From Spirochaetota bacterium (lineage in GTDB: Bacteria > Spirochaetota > UBA4802 > UBA5550): a stretch of DNA of 64,000 nucleotides. A program made the translations under genes and the position numbers. Where the stretch lies: assembly GCA_025457915.1 (NCBI GenBank), contig JALOTL010000010.1, forward strand, positions 55,824 through 119,823, read 5' to 3'. Positions 1 through 7,186 of the stretch are shown piece after piece; position 1 is the first letter of the stretch, and each line of letters opens with the position of its first letter. The notes beneath the pieces are model-generated. The model did no database searches and was not told the origin of the DNA. It saw only the letters and a list, made by a program, of their open reading frames with translations.

Positions 1-356
1 GTGAATTTTGCGCGGCCCTTGCTGCCGGTGTTCTTCAGGGGGGTGGTGATCCTGTCGGGATGGTAAAGCATCTGAAGCGACGTCTGACCGAACGGACAGC
101 CGCTGTTTGATGTTTCAACCTTCACCGCCCTTTCACCGATCATCCTGACCGATATGCTGCATTTGTTCGGGCAGATCTCACAGACGCCTTTCAGGTATTT
201 TTCCAGTCCGGATGACGGGACATGCTGGTCCTGGGTCCACTCGACCAACCACTGCAGAGAAATAAACGGGGCGCCGGAGAAAACTGTCCCGACCGCCGAA
301 CCGGCAATAGCGCCGCCGGCTATTTTCAGAAAATCTTTTCTATCTATTTTTTTCAT
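1..356 (-). CDS. Molybdopterin-family oxidoreductase subunit (QrcB/ActB-like), N-terminal part
   Basis: Only the first 118 codons are in the window; the gene runs off the left edge. Translation starts at ATG 356 behind AGAGGAG. The N-terminus (KKIDRKDFLKIAGG) resembles a Tat signal but has RK rather than the twin arginine. From about residue 50 there is a CEICPNKC motif (C-x2-C-x3-C) and, about 27 residues later, SGCPFG, which together match the four-cysteine [4Fe-4S] site of complex iron-sulfur molybdoenzymes. A multiheme cytochrome c gene lies 31 bp upstream in the same direction. That order is typical of the Qrc menaquinone reductase (QrcA-QrcB) and of alternative complex III (ActA-ActB). 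The visible part cannot separate these or show whether a Mo site is kept. Confidence 0.8.
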   Translation of the reverse strand, partial: MKKIDRKDFLKIAGGAIAGSAVGTVFSGAPFISLQWLVEWTQDQHVPSSGLEKYLKGVCEICPNKCSISVRMIGERAVKVETSNSGCPFGQTSLQMLYHPDRITTPLKNTGSKGRAKF

Positions 357-387
357 CGATTAAATTACTCCTCTAATCATCAGAATA

Positions 388-939
388 TTAATCGTGGCAG
401 ACTGCGCACTTGTTGCTTAAGTTCAACGCCGTATGGCAATCCTCGCATTGACCCATCAGCATCTTTCCCTTGATTTTATCGTTTGATGTGGACATTCCTT
501 TTTCACCGTGGCATGAGCCGCATCTGGACTTGAGCCTGCCGTCCTCGAACTTCGCGGTCATGACGACTTTATGGCTGAAATAAACAAGGTCCGGCTGCCT
601 GGCAAACGATTCCCAGGGTTTGTCCGTATCCTTGTGTTTAGCGAGGAACGGTTTTTTCAGGGGCTGTGCGGGATCTTTGCTGGTTGCCGGTCCTTTCCTG
701 TCATGGCAGGACGTGCATTCGGCTATGGTCGGGATTCCCTTGAATCTTCCATTTTCATCATAGCCGTGGCAGGTTTCACATGTGGCGCCATATTTTTCAG
801 TGTGCGTCTTGTGGTTGAATGGCTCCATTTTTTTCGCCTGCAGGTTCATTCCGTAATCGCATGCTTTCTGGAAGAGAATGAATGAGATGTACGTAAAAAC
901 AATGAATGGTATTGTAATAAGCACTATTGACCGTTTCAC
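388..939 (-). CDS. Membrane-anchored pentaheme cytochrome c (QrcA/ActA-like)
   Basis: The product is 183 residues from GTG 939, which lies 7 nt after AAGGAG; a longer in-frame ATG at 1035 has no such site and would put about 32 residues ahead of the membrane segment. A single hydrophobic segment (about residues 4-20) acts as signal-anchor. The periplasmic part has five CxxCH haem-binding motifs: CETCH, CTSCH, CGSCH, CEDCH and CAVCH, the last at the C-terminus. Size, haem number and the molybdopterin-family gene next downstream fit the cytochrome subunit of a quinone:cytochrome complex. QrcA of sulfate reducers is described with six haems, so ActA-like is equally possible. Electron transfer is inferred; haem attachment sites are seen directly. 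Confidence 0.85.
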   Translation of the reverse strand: MKRSIVLITIPFIVFTYISFILFQKACDYGMNLQAKKMEPFNHKTHTEKYGATCETCHGYDENGRFKGIPTIAECTSCHDRKGPATSKDPAQPLKKPFLAKHKDTDKPWESFARQPDLVYFSHKVVMTAKFEDGRLKSRCGSCHGEKGMSTSNDKIKGKMLMGQCEDCHTALNLSNKCAVCHD

Positions 940-1320
940 CAATTTACTCCTTATCTCTTTAAATGTATTTTTTAAGCAGAATTCGAATGAGTAACAGTTA
1001 AGAATTAACTGTAAGTTATTGTAATTAATTATCATGAAATATATATGTCAACAAAATTATGGGGGCCTGCATAAATTATGGATTGCGCGGAATAATCGCC
1101 GTCGGCGGTCCGGAAATAAATTTTAAGCATGATTTTTTAAAGTTAAGGCAGATGCCTGATTTAAAGTTTTATTTGCAACCGGAACACGCTCTTTAGCGGA
1201 AACTGATAGATGGAAATGAAAATAGAATTGCCGGACCGATTAAAAAATGCATATGAACTGGCATGATAAACTATTTAGAAATTTATAATATCGTTAAATG
1301 TTTTATCGCAAATATAATAA

Positions 1321-1482
1321 GGGAACCTTTAATAGTCAAATCAGTATCTTACCTTGTGGCCGCTCCTCTACATCCATCTAGTCGCGGCATTAGTGCTTTC
1401 GTGCACGTCAGGCACAACATCTGATAAAATCAGGAATTATGATTTGTAATACCAGAGAAACTCCTGATTTTTAGAGGTGTCC
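1321..1482. mobile_element. MITE-like element, copy A (divergent interior)
   Basis: The left end reads GGGAACCTTTAATAGTCAAA. The complement of the right end reads GGACACCTCTAAAAATCAGG, giving an imperfect terminal inverted repeat of about 20 bp. ATAA precedes the left end and ATAG follows the right end, close to the ATAA flanks of copies at 53327 and 59585. The left 40 bp also match those copies, including a CCTTGTGG block. The interior is different and 59 bp shorter. There is no open reading frame, so it would be non-autonomous. It may be an internally rearranged relative. Confidence 0.55.
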
Positions 1483-1766
1483 ATAGTTGCGATAGAGATT
1501 AAAAAAACTGCAGTTTATTAATGAATGATATAAAGATACCGTTCCTCTGGTAGTGAAGGAATTTATAAGAATAAAAAATTAACACATTATTTATTTTGTT
1601 TAGTGTTGTTGATTGGAGGTTTTCTTCCGCAAGCAGTGATGATTATAATTCGATTAATTCAATTTCTATTTCAGTCCTGAATTAGCCGCCGGAATTTTAT
1701 CGAGCATCGGATCCGGGCCGCGATGATTCCGGCACATTAAGGCCTGAGAGGGTATTTTTATAAAGG

Positions 1767-1798
1767 TGCTCAAGCCGCACCGCGGTCCGGCTTGAGCA
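1767..1798 (-). terminator. Perfect 11-bp hairpin downstream of the 60-residue membrane protein
   Basis: TGCTCAAGCCG and CGGCTTGAGCA form a perfect 11-bp stem around a 10-nt loop (CACCGCGGTC). On the minus strand it lies about 50 bp beyond the stop of the gene at 1850-2032. The T-run that follows is weak, so this is either a poor intrinsic terminator or another structured site. Confidence 0.4.
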
Positions 1799-1849
1799 TA
1801 ATAAACGGAAAATCGTAATTATTCGAATGGAATCATACGGTCTGATATC

Positions 1850-2032
1850 CTATTGCGCTTTCTTCTTCATTACGGAATCAGTAATAATCGACGCAAGCAC
1901 GAACGCCGCAGATGCAGCAATAACAATGATCCAGTCAGACCTGTCTATCCCGAAAGAACTGTTGTAGCCGCCTGCAAGAACGAATACCGTCAGAAAAAAA
2001 ATAATAAAGGAGAATGCAATTAGAATTTTCAT
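1850..2032 (-). CDS. Small two-helix membrane protein
   Basis: The 60-residue product starts at ATG 2032 behind GAGGTG at good spacing. It has two hydrophobic stretches (about residues 2-22 and 34-50), separated by a short polar loop, and a basic tail ending MKKKAQ. The second stretch is rich in Ile, Val and Ala. I do not recognise the family. It stands alone, with AT-rich DNA on both sides and a hairpin after its stop. Membrane location is supported by the sequence; function is unknown. Confidence 0.6.
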   Translation of the reverse strand: MKILIAFSFIIFFLTVFVLAGGYNSSFGIDRSDWIIVIAASAAFVLASIITDSVMKKKAQ

Positions 2033-2107
2033 AAATCACCTCGTAATCTCGATTGAATTAATGTAAATGATTGGTACGTTTTACTTCTTCGGTGATTTCG
2101 GAGGTGA

Positions 2108-2461
2108 TTAATAAAAGGTGGATTTCGACCATCTGGGGAATTTATCCGCCATGGCGAATAAATTCGGAAACGCGGCCATTTCCGGACAACATGAAGGATG
2201 AATTTTTTCGTGGTATCCGGATTTATTTACCGCGTCGAATGGCGTTGCAATTTTTTTAACCGGTTCATTTTTAAAAAAACCGGGGCCGGCTATTGCGGAA
2301 GTTTTTTCGTACGATCCGTTATTATGTTTATTTTTATCCGGGGTATCGTCGATGCGACGACTGCCGGAAGTTATCGATAAAACCAGCAGGAATGCTGCCA
2401 GCATTGCTGTCGCGGTCTTTCTTTTATTGATTGAAATATGAATTATTTTTCGGGGCATCAT
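2108..2461 (-). CDS. Hypothetical secreted or membrane-anchored protein after exbBD
   Basis: The 117-residue frame begins with MMPRK and a basic stretch, followed by a hydrophobic segment (about residues 17-34) that looks like a signal peptide or anchor. The remainder is polar and has two adjacent cysteines (SCCPEM). No clear ribosome site precedes the start. It lies 111 bp downstream of exbD in the same direction, the position where a TonB-like energy transducer is often found, but it shows no proline-rich linker and no recognisable TonB C-terminal domain. It could be a fast-evolving partner of ExbBD or a chance frame. Confidence 0.4.
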   Translation of the reverse strand: MMPRKIIHISINKRKTATAMLAAFLLVLSITSGSRRIDDTPDKNKHNNGSYEKTSAIAGPGFFKNEPVKKIATPFDAVNKSGYHEKIHPSCCPEMAAFPNLFAMADKFPRWSKSTFY

Positions 2462-2572
2462 TTTAAAATTAGAGTGCTTCTACAAAATATTTAATGATTC
2501 TGTATGTGATTGCTATAGGAGATGGTTCCCTCGCGGCACGGAAAATTTCACCGGCCCTGGTTTATGACGGGG

Positions 2573-2995
2573 TTACTTGTACGGCTCGATGCGCAAATAG
2601 GTTTTTTTAATGCCGGCGGTATTTGCGATATCGATCAATTTTATTATGTAATCGTATTTGCAGTTTCTGTCGCCGTTGATTATAAGCGTCGCGTCGGCGA
2701 CCTTTTTTTTCAATTCAGACAGCTGGGCGGAGATTTTGGCCTCGTCGGCCCTGATGTCGAATCTGGCCTCGTTGATGAAAACCCCGCCGCCCCTGTCGAC
2801 GGTTACCGTTTCATTTTTTTTTGATTCGGCTGTCTGGCTGGATTTTCTGGCCCCCGGGAGATCGACACGGATGCTCTGACCCATCATGAGGGGAGTTGAG
2901 ATCATGAATATTATGAGCAATACCAGCACGATGTCGGTAAACGGCGTGATATTGATCTCGACCATCGTTTTCCGGATCTTTTTTCTTCTCTGCAT
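2573..2995 (-). CDS. exbD: ExbD/TolR-family proton-channel subunit
   Basis: This 140-residue protein has the family layout: a short basic cytoplasmic start, one transmembrane helix (about residues 19-40) and a periplasmic domain. The conserved membrane aspartate is present in the NITPFTDIVLVLLIIFM region (Asp21), the residue that carries protons in ExbD and TolR. The periplasmic part ends with a strand-turn pattern usual for the family (TLIINGDRNCKYDYI). It lies 4 bp after exbB, so the two are almost certainly cotranscribed and form an inner-membrane motor energising outer-membrane transport or envelope constriction. No TonB, TolA or receptor gene is identifiable here. Confidence 0.93.
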   Translation of the reverse strand: MQRRKKIRKTMVEINITPFTDIVLVLLIIFMISTPLMMGQSIRVDLPGARKSSQTAESKKNETVTVDRGGGVFINEARFDIRADEAKISAQLSELKKKVADATLIINGDRNCKYDYIIKLIDIANTAGIKKTYLRIEPYK

Positions 2996-2999
2996 CCGA

Positions 3000-3629
3000 T
3001 TATTTCAACCGATTTATCAGGTCAATAAGCTCCGAAGAGCATAACTCCATGTCGATGGTAGCGTTGTCGATTCTTTTCATTATCAAGTTGTACGCGAAGA
3101 CAGCCGGAACGGCCACGAAGATTCCCGCAGCGGTCGAAACAAGGGCCTCTGCTATCCCCCCTATTACGATGTTTATTCCACCGCCAGCGCCGGATGATGA
3201 CAGGTCGCTGAATGCGTGTATTATCCCGATGACTGTTCCGAAAAGGCCGATGTATACCGATGTGCTTCCTATCGTGCCCAGGATGTTGGTGTATTTTTCC
3301 ATCGTTTTTATTTCGATGGCGATCCTGCGTTCCATTGAATTTTTTATGTGCGATTCAGGCAGCGATATGTGGTCCAGGCCTTCCTTTGCGACTCTTGCCA
3401 GGGTGCTCCTGCCGTTTTCACAGAAGCCTATCGCCTTCTTAGGGTCCGTTTTTTTCAGAAGCACCTTAATGTGGGCAATGAAGGATGACGGATCTTCTTT
3501 TGCGTTAAAATGGAAATATATATATCTTTCTATAATTATTCCCAGGGTGGCAATGGAGCAAAACAACAGGAATACCACGGTAAAACCGCTGGCCGATATG
3601 AGGTGATACAAGAAGGATTTTTCCGCCAT
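3000..3629 (-). CDS. exbB: ExbB/TolQ/MotA-family proton-channel subunit
   Basis: The product is 209 residues from ATG 3629 (AAAGG about 9 nt upstream; two TTG codons just before could also serve). It has a first transmembrane segment near residues 9-33, a cytoplasmic region rich in charged residues, then two segments separated by a short loop. The TIGSTSVYIGLFGTVIGI block and the following SSGAGGGINIVIGGIAEAL region are the diagnostic MotA/TolQ/ExbB pore segment. It pairs with exbD immediately downstream. The protein supplies the pentameric scaffold of the proton-driven motor. Which outer-membrane system it drives cannot be told from the neighbourhood. Confidence 0.93.
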   Translation of the reverse strand: MAEKSFLYHLISASGFTVVFLLFCSIATLGIIIERYIYFHFNAKEDPSSFIAHIKVLLKKTDPKKAIGFCENGRSTLARVAKEGLDHISLPESHIKNSMERRIAIEIKTMEKYTNILGTIGSTSVYIGLFGTVIGIIHAFSDLSSSGAGGGINIVIGGIAEALVSTAAGIFVAVPAVFAYNLIMKRIDNATIDMELCSSELIDLINRLK

Positions 3630-3768
3630 TTTCAACAACCTTTTTTGAGGATTATTATTGGATCAATATTGTGTTGTCAAATCTATTTAAAAGTTACCGC
3701 CGGAGGATTGTATAAATATCCCCCTTCATGAAAATTTTTTCACGGACTTATTGAAGAGCCGCGTATTC

Positions 3769-6192
3769 TCAGGAAGCGCTGATCAGTTTTTTGGCCCTGT
3801 TTACCCCTTCGACCGCGTCCCTGCCGTAGTAAGCGCCTATGCCCCTCGCGTATTCTTCATTGACCACGGCACCGCCGATAAGAAGTCTCGACCCGATATT
3901 TTCCCGGTCCAGGGCGTCCCTGACGGCTTTCATCTCGTTCATTGTCGTGGTCAGGAGTGAGCTCAGGCAGATGATGTCCGGCTTGATCCGCTTCGCGCTG
4001 TCTATGATTTGCTCCACTGAGACGTCCTTGCCCAGGTCATGGACTTCGAAACCGTGGTTTTCAAGCATCATCGACACGATGTTCTTCCCTATATCGTGGA
4101 TGTCTCCCTTGACGGTGCAGATCAGAACCCTGCCCAGCGATGATGATGATTTCTGGGAGAGTATCGGCTTGACGACCTCGAAGCCTTTTTTCATCGCCCC
4201 GGCCGACGCTATCATCTGCGGAAGGAAGTATTCCCCCGAGCTGTAAAGTTCTCCGACCCTCTCCAGGCCCCTGATCAGCGCCCGTTCCATGATGTCCTCG
4301 GCCTTTTCTGTCGCCAGGGCCTTTTGTACCAGACCGCCTATTTCATCCGGGTTGCCCTCGACGACCATGCCGTATATGGAATCCAGTATGCCGCCGGATT
4401 TTTCCTGTGCGGAGGTGGCGGCCTTTTCCGGCTCGGTCTTCTGCCCGAGCCGGGCTATGTATTTCTGCGCGGCAGGATCCCTGCCGGTAAGAAAATCGAG
4501 TGCAAGCTTTTCCTCCTCCGAGTACCCGTCTATCACCCTCATGGTCGAGGGATTGATGATGACGGCTGTGACGCCGCTTTCAACCGCAAGCCTGAAATAC
4601 GCGTTATTAATATATTTTCTCTGCGGCAGCCCGAAGGATATGTTGCTGAGCCCCAGCGATGTCTTGATGCCCTTTTTCGAAAAGTGTTCGATCACCTTCA
4701 GCGTTTCCGCGGCGCTGCCCGGCTCGGCGGCCTCGGCCAGCATGAGGGGATCGATGAATATCCTTGACGGATCGATGCCCTCTTTTTCCAGCCTGGAAAG
4801 GAGTTTTTCCCCGGCATCGATCCTTTTCGAGGCCTCCCTGTGCACGCCCGTGTCGTCAAGGCACAGGGCTATTGCGAAACAGCCGTACCGCCTGATGACC
4901 GGCACGAGCCCGGCAATGCTTTTTTCCTTTCCGTTTATGGAATTGAGTATCGGTATCCCCGGATATGAGATGAGGGCCCTTTCAATGACACCGCTGTTGT
5001 CTGAATCTATCATGAGCGGCACGCTGACCAGGTTTGATAAAAGGGTAACAGACCTTCTCATCGTCGCGGCCTCGTCAGTACCGGGGACGCCCACGTTTAT
5101 ATCGAGTATGTGCGCCCCTTCCTTTTCCTGCTTTTTTGATTCCTCCCTCAGGAAATTCTGTGAGCCCGTCCTGAGGTCCTCGGCGAATTTTTTGCGCGCC
5201 GTCGGGTTCAGCCTCTCCCCTATTATCACCGTGTCCCTGTGGGATTGAAGATCGAGGGTCCTGAACCTGCTGGTGATGAATGAATGGTTCGTCCTGAATT
5301 CCCGCGGGGCGTATTTTTCGGAGTCAACAGCCTTTCTGAGCGCCCTGATGTGGTCCGGCGTGGTGCCGCAGCATCCGCCGATGATTTTCACCCCGAGCCT
5401 GGCGAATTCAAGCGACGTCGCCGCGAATATTTCCGGCTTCAGCCTGTATACCGCCTTTCCGTCCTCCATTTCCGGCAGGCCCGCGTTGGACCAGACGCTC
5501 AACGGAATGCCGGTTCTCTCTAGAAGGGAGAAATTTTCCCTGAATATCCCGAGAAGCCCTTCCGGGCCCATGCTGCAGTTTGCTCCCGCTGCCGCGGCGC
5601 CGCAGCCGGCAAGGGTGGCCACGGCTGTGAATATGTCAGTACCGGTCAGGGTCTTTCCGTTTTCTGAGAAGGTCATGCTGCAGATAGCTGGCAGGCCCGC
5701 GTCCCTGGCCGCAAGGAGGGCGAGTTTGGCCTCCTGGATGTCGCTCATGGTTTCGATTATCGCGGCGTCCGCGCCGCCTTCGGCCAGTCCCATGGCCTGG
5801 ACGAGATAAGACTCATAGACTTCCTCGCAGGATGTCTCTCCCATTGGTTCTACGAGCCTGCCGCATGGTCCGATGGAGCCGCCCACGAGTCCGCCTGTTG
5901 ATTTCGCGGCCCTTCTTGCAACAGCCGCCGCCTTTTCGTTGATTTCCCCGCACCTGTCGGCGAGTCCGTATTCCTCAAGCTTGATCCTGCTGGCCCCGAA
6001 CGTATTTGTTTCTACCATGTCGGACCCGGATTCAAAGTACAGCCTGTGTATTTCTTCAATTATATCGGGTTTTTCTATATTAAGGAGTTCGAATGATCCC
6101 CTGTAGCCCGGAAGCCTGGCAAGCAGAAGTGTTCCCATTGCGCCGTCGATAAGGATCGGACCGGGTTTTTTCAGTTTCTCAATAAAATTCAT
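3769..6192 (-). CDS. metH: Cobalamin-dependent methionine synthase lacking the reactivation domain
   Basis: The protein transfers a methyl group from methyltetrahydrofolate through cob(I)alamin to homocysteine. I chose ATG 6192 because GGAGG lies 5 nt upstream; the longer in-frame start at 6243 crosses the palindromic operator. Of 807 residues, about 1-290 are the homocysteine methyltransferase barrel with the zinc cysteines (NCSMG near 206, GGCCGTT near 274). About 320-590 is the pterin-binding barrel (IIGERLNPTARKK, DINVGVPG). About 610-807 is the B12 cap and binding domain with DIHDIGKNI (axial His near 699) and LLIGGAVV. The C-terminal AdoMet reactivation domain of the 1200-residue E. coli enzyme is absent, as in Thermotoga-type enzymes, so a separate reactivase is expected elsewhere. 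The gene stands alone. Confidence 0.92.
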   Translation of the reverse strand: MNFIEKLKKPGPILIDGAMGTLLLARLPGYRGSFELLNIEKPDIIEEIHRLYFESGSDMVETNTFGASRIKLEEYGLADRCGEINEKAAAVARRAAKSTGGLVGGSIGPCGRLVEPMGETSCEEVYESYLVQAMGLAEGGADAAIIETMSDIQEAKLALLAARDAGLPAICSMTFSENGKTLTGTDIFTAVATLAGCGAAAAGANCSMGPEGLLGIFRENFSLLERTGIPLSVWSNAGLPEMEDGKAVYRLKPEIFAATSLEFARLGVKIIGGCCGTTPDHIRALRKAVDSEKYAPREFRTNHSFITSRFRTLDLQSHRDTVIIGERLNPTARKKFAEDLRTGSQNFLREESKKQEKEGAHILDINVGVPGTDEAATMRRSVTLLSNLVSVPLMIDSDNSGVIERALISYPGIPILNSINGKEKSIAGLVPVIRRYGCFAIALCLDDTGVHREASKRIDAGEKLLSRLEKEGIDPSRIFIDPLMLAEAAEPGSAAETLKVIEHFSKKGIKTSLGLSNISFGLPQRKYINNAYFRLAVESGVTAVIINPSTMRVIDGYSEEEKLALDFLTGRDPAAQKYIARLGQKTEPEKAATSAQEKSGGILDSIYGMVVEGNPDEIGGLVQKALATEKAEDIMERALIRGLERVGELYSSGEYFLPQMIASAGAMKKGFEVVKPILSQKSSSSLGRVLICTVKGDIHDIGKNIVSMMLENHGFEVHDLGKDVSVEQIIDSAKRIKPDIICLSSLLTTTMNEMKAVRDALDRENIGSRLLIGGAVVNEEYARGIGAYYGRDAVEGVNRAKKLISAS

Positions 6193-6595
6193 GGCTTCCT
6201 CCAATTTATATATCAATATATCTTGATATATTGATATAGTCAAGTTTTTTTATGCTGCCGCAGTTGTATAATGATCATATTATTTTGGATGCTTTACCGT
6301 CTTCCATTTTTTTACAATCCCCTCGTCAGCAGAGTCCGGGCATATCCGGATAATAGCGGCATATCCGGAGACAGGGGAAACAGAAGGCGGTTTTTTTCAA
6401 TAAACAATATAGCTGATTATTCAAAGTATAAATCATTTTTTTATCATCCAGGATATGAAATAAGGGAACCTCCAATGGCGTGCGCCGCCGATTTTAATTG
6501 ACAACAATTTGAATCTATAATATTTTAATGAATGGTAGTTACTAAAGACATGTTATGTTCTCACCTTCATTTTCAAGGTTAAAAAAGGATATTGT
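6193..6595. other. Divergent regulatory region between metH and the DUF1554 lipoprotein
   Basis: No gene is convincing here; a 76-codon plus-strand frame at 6271-6501 has no ribosome site. The metH side holds the palindrome at 6209-6238. Toward the lipoprotein gene a TTGACA box lies at 6498-6503. A TATTTT box 17 nt later (6521-6526) overlaps an AT stretch containing TATAAT, making a plausible promoter for the plus-strand gene. A GGCATATCCGGA 12-mer occurs twice in tandem-like spacing (6338-6368) without obvious meaning. Confidence 0.5.
6209..6238. promoter_or_regulatory. Perfect 14-2-14 palindrome upstream of metH (candidate operator)
   Basis: TATATCAATATATC and GATATATTGATATA are exact reverse complements separated by TT. 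The site begins about 16 bp upstream of the metH start, so it overlaps the 5' leader or core promoter. Its size and AT-rich, near-continuous dyad resemble operators of small dimeric repressors. ArsR-type SahR regulators of methionine-cycle genes in Proteobacteria bind ATATC-rich palindromes of broadly this form, but I cannot assign the regulator from the window. Confidence 0.7.
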
Positions 6596-7186
6596 ATGCC
6601 AAAGAAAATACTTATCATGCTCCTGCTGCTTTTACTGCCTGTTTTTTATATATCCTGTGAAAGGGACAACATGTTCAGGAACGCGATGATAGGGGCCCTC
6701 CTCCCTGGACAGAAGACCATTTACATGTATTCGTCCGGGACCAGTTTAACGGGCGACTTCGGGGGTAGGGCAAAGGCCGATTCTGAATGCATCAAGGCTC
6801 TCCCGGAAAACCTGGGATTCAAGATGAACGTCCGCGCCTTTTTAAGCGTGGACGCATCGGACCAGATCAGTAACATGCCGTTGAATTTTTATGTGCCTAC
6901 GACCGAGCCGATACTCGGACCGACCGGAAAACCAATAGCATTGAACTGGAACGATCTCCTGGACGGAACAATATTGATCAGCCTTGGCGATGCCGACGTT
7001 ACAACTTCAAGCTGGTGGTCCGGCTCAAATCCCGACGGGACCGTCACTACGAACTGCAATTCGTGGACTACAATTGTAGCTGTGAACGGTTACGTCGGAT
7101 CGGCGAATATGAAAGATATATTCTGGATATTCAGCGCCAGTCCACCCTGTGGAGGGGGTGCCGAAATTCTGTGCATAGCCTGGTGA
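6596..7186 (+). CDS. DUF1554-family lipoprotein
   Basis: The 196-residue product starts with a lipoprotein signal: a lysine-rich start, a leucine run and a lipobox-like VFYISC with Cys20 as the likely lipidated residue. The mature part has the features of the DUF1554 family known from Leptospira: an early ADSECIKAL segment, an ALNWNDLLDG block, a SSWWSGSNPDG block, a TNCNSW block and a C-terminal EILCIAW. The family resembles lectin or endostatin folds, with paired cysteines and tryptophans. AAAAAAGG lies 8 nt before the ATG. Its stop abuts the stop of the convergent gene. Envelope location is inferred; function is unknown. Confidence 0.82.
   Translation: MPKKILIMLLLLLLPVFYISCERDNMFRNAMIGALLPGQKTIYMYSSGTSLTGDFGGRAKADSECIKALPENLGFKMNVRAFLSVDASDQISNMPLNFYVPTTEPILGPTGKPIALNWNDLLDGTILISLGDADVTTSSWWSGSNPDGTVTTNCNSWTTIVAVNGYVGSANMKDIFWIFSASPPCGGGAEILCIAW

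Larger units (their letters stand above)
1036..1849. other. Long AT-rich intergenic region without a convincing gene
   Basis: About 0.8 kb separates the cytochrome start from the small membrane protein. No open frame with a ribosome site was found on either strand. It holds a MITE-like element (1321-1482) and a perfect inverted repeat (1767-1798), described separately. The rest is AT-rich and probably includes the promoter of the respiratory operon, which I could not place confidently. Confidence 0.6.

Noticed and set aside
6338..6368. GGCATATCCGGA occurring twice close together
   Set aside because: Two copies of a 12-mer without dyad symmetry or position relative to a start; not enough to call a regulatory repeat.
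6461..6478. ATAAGGGAACCTCCAAT, resembling the left end of the MITE family
   Set aside because: Only about 12 bases match, there is no matching right end and no structured interior; could be chance.
6271..6501. Open frame of 76 codons upstream of the DUF1554 gene
   Set aside because: No ribosome site and no protein-like pattern; it overlaps the promoter region.
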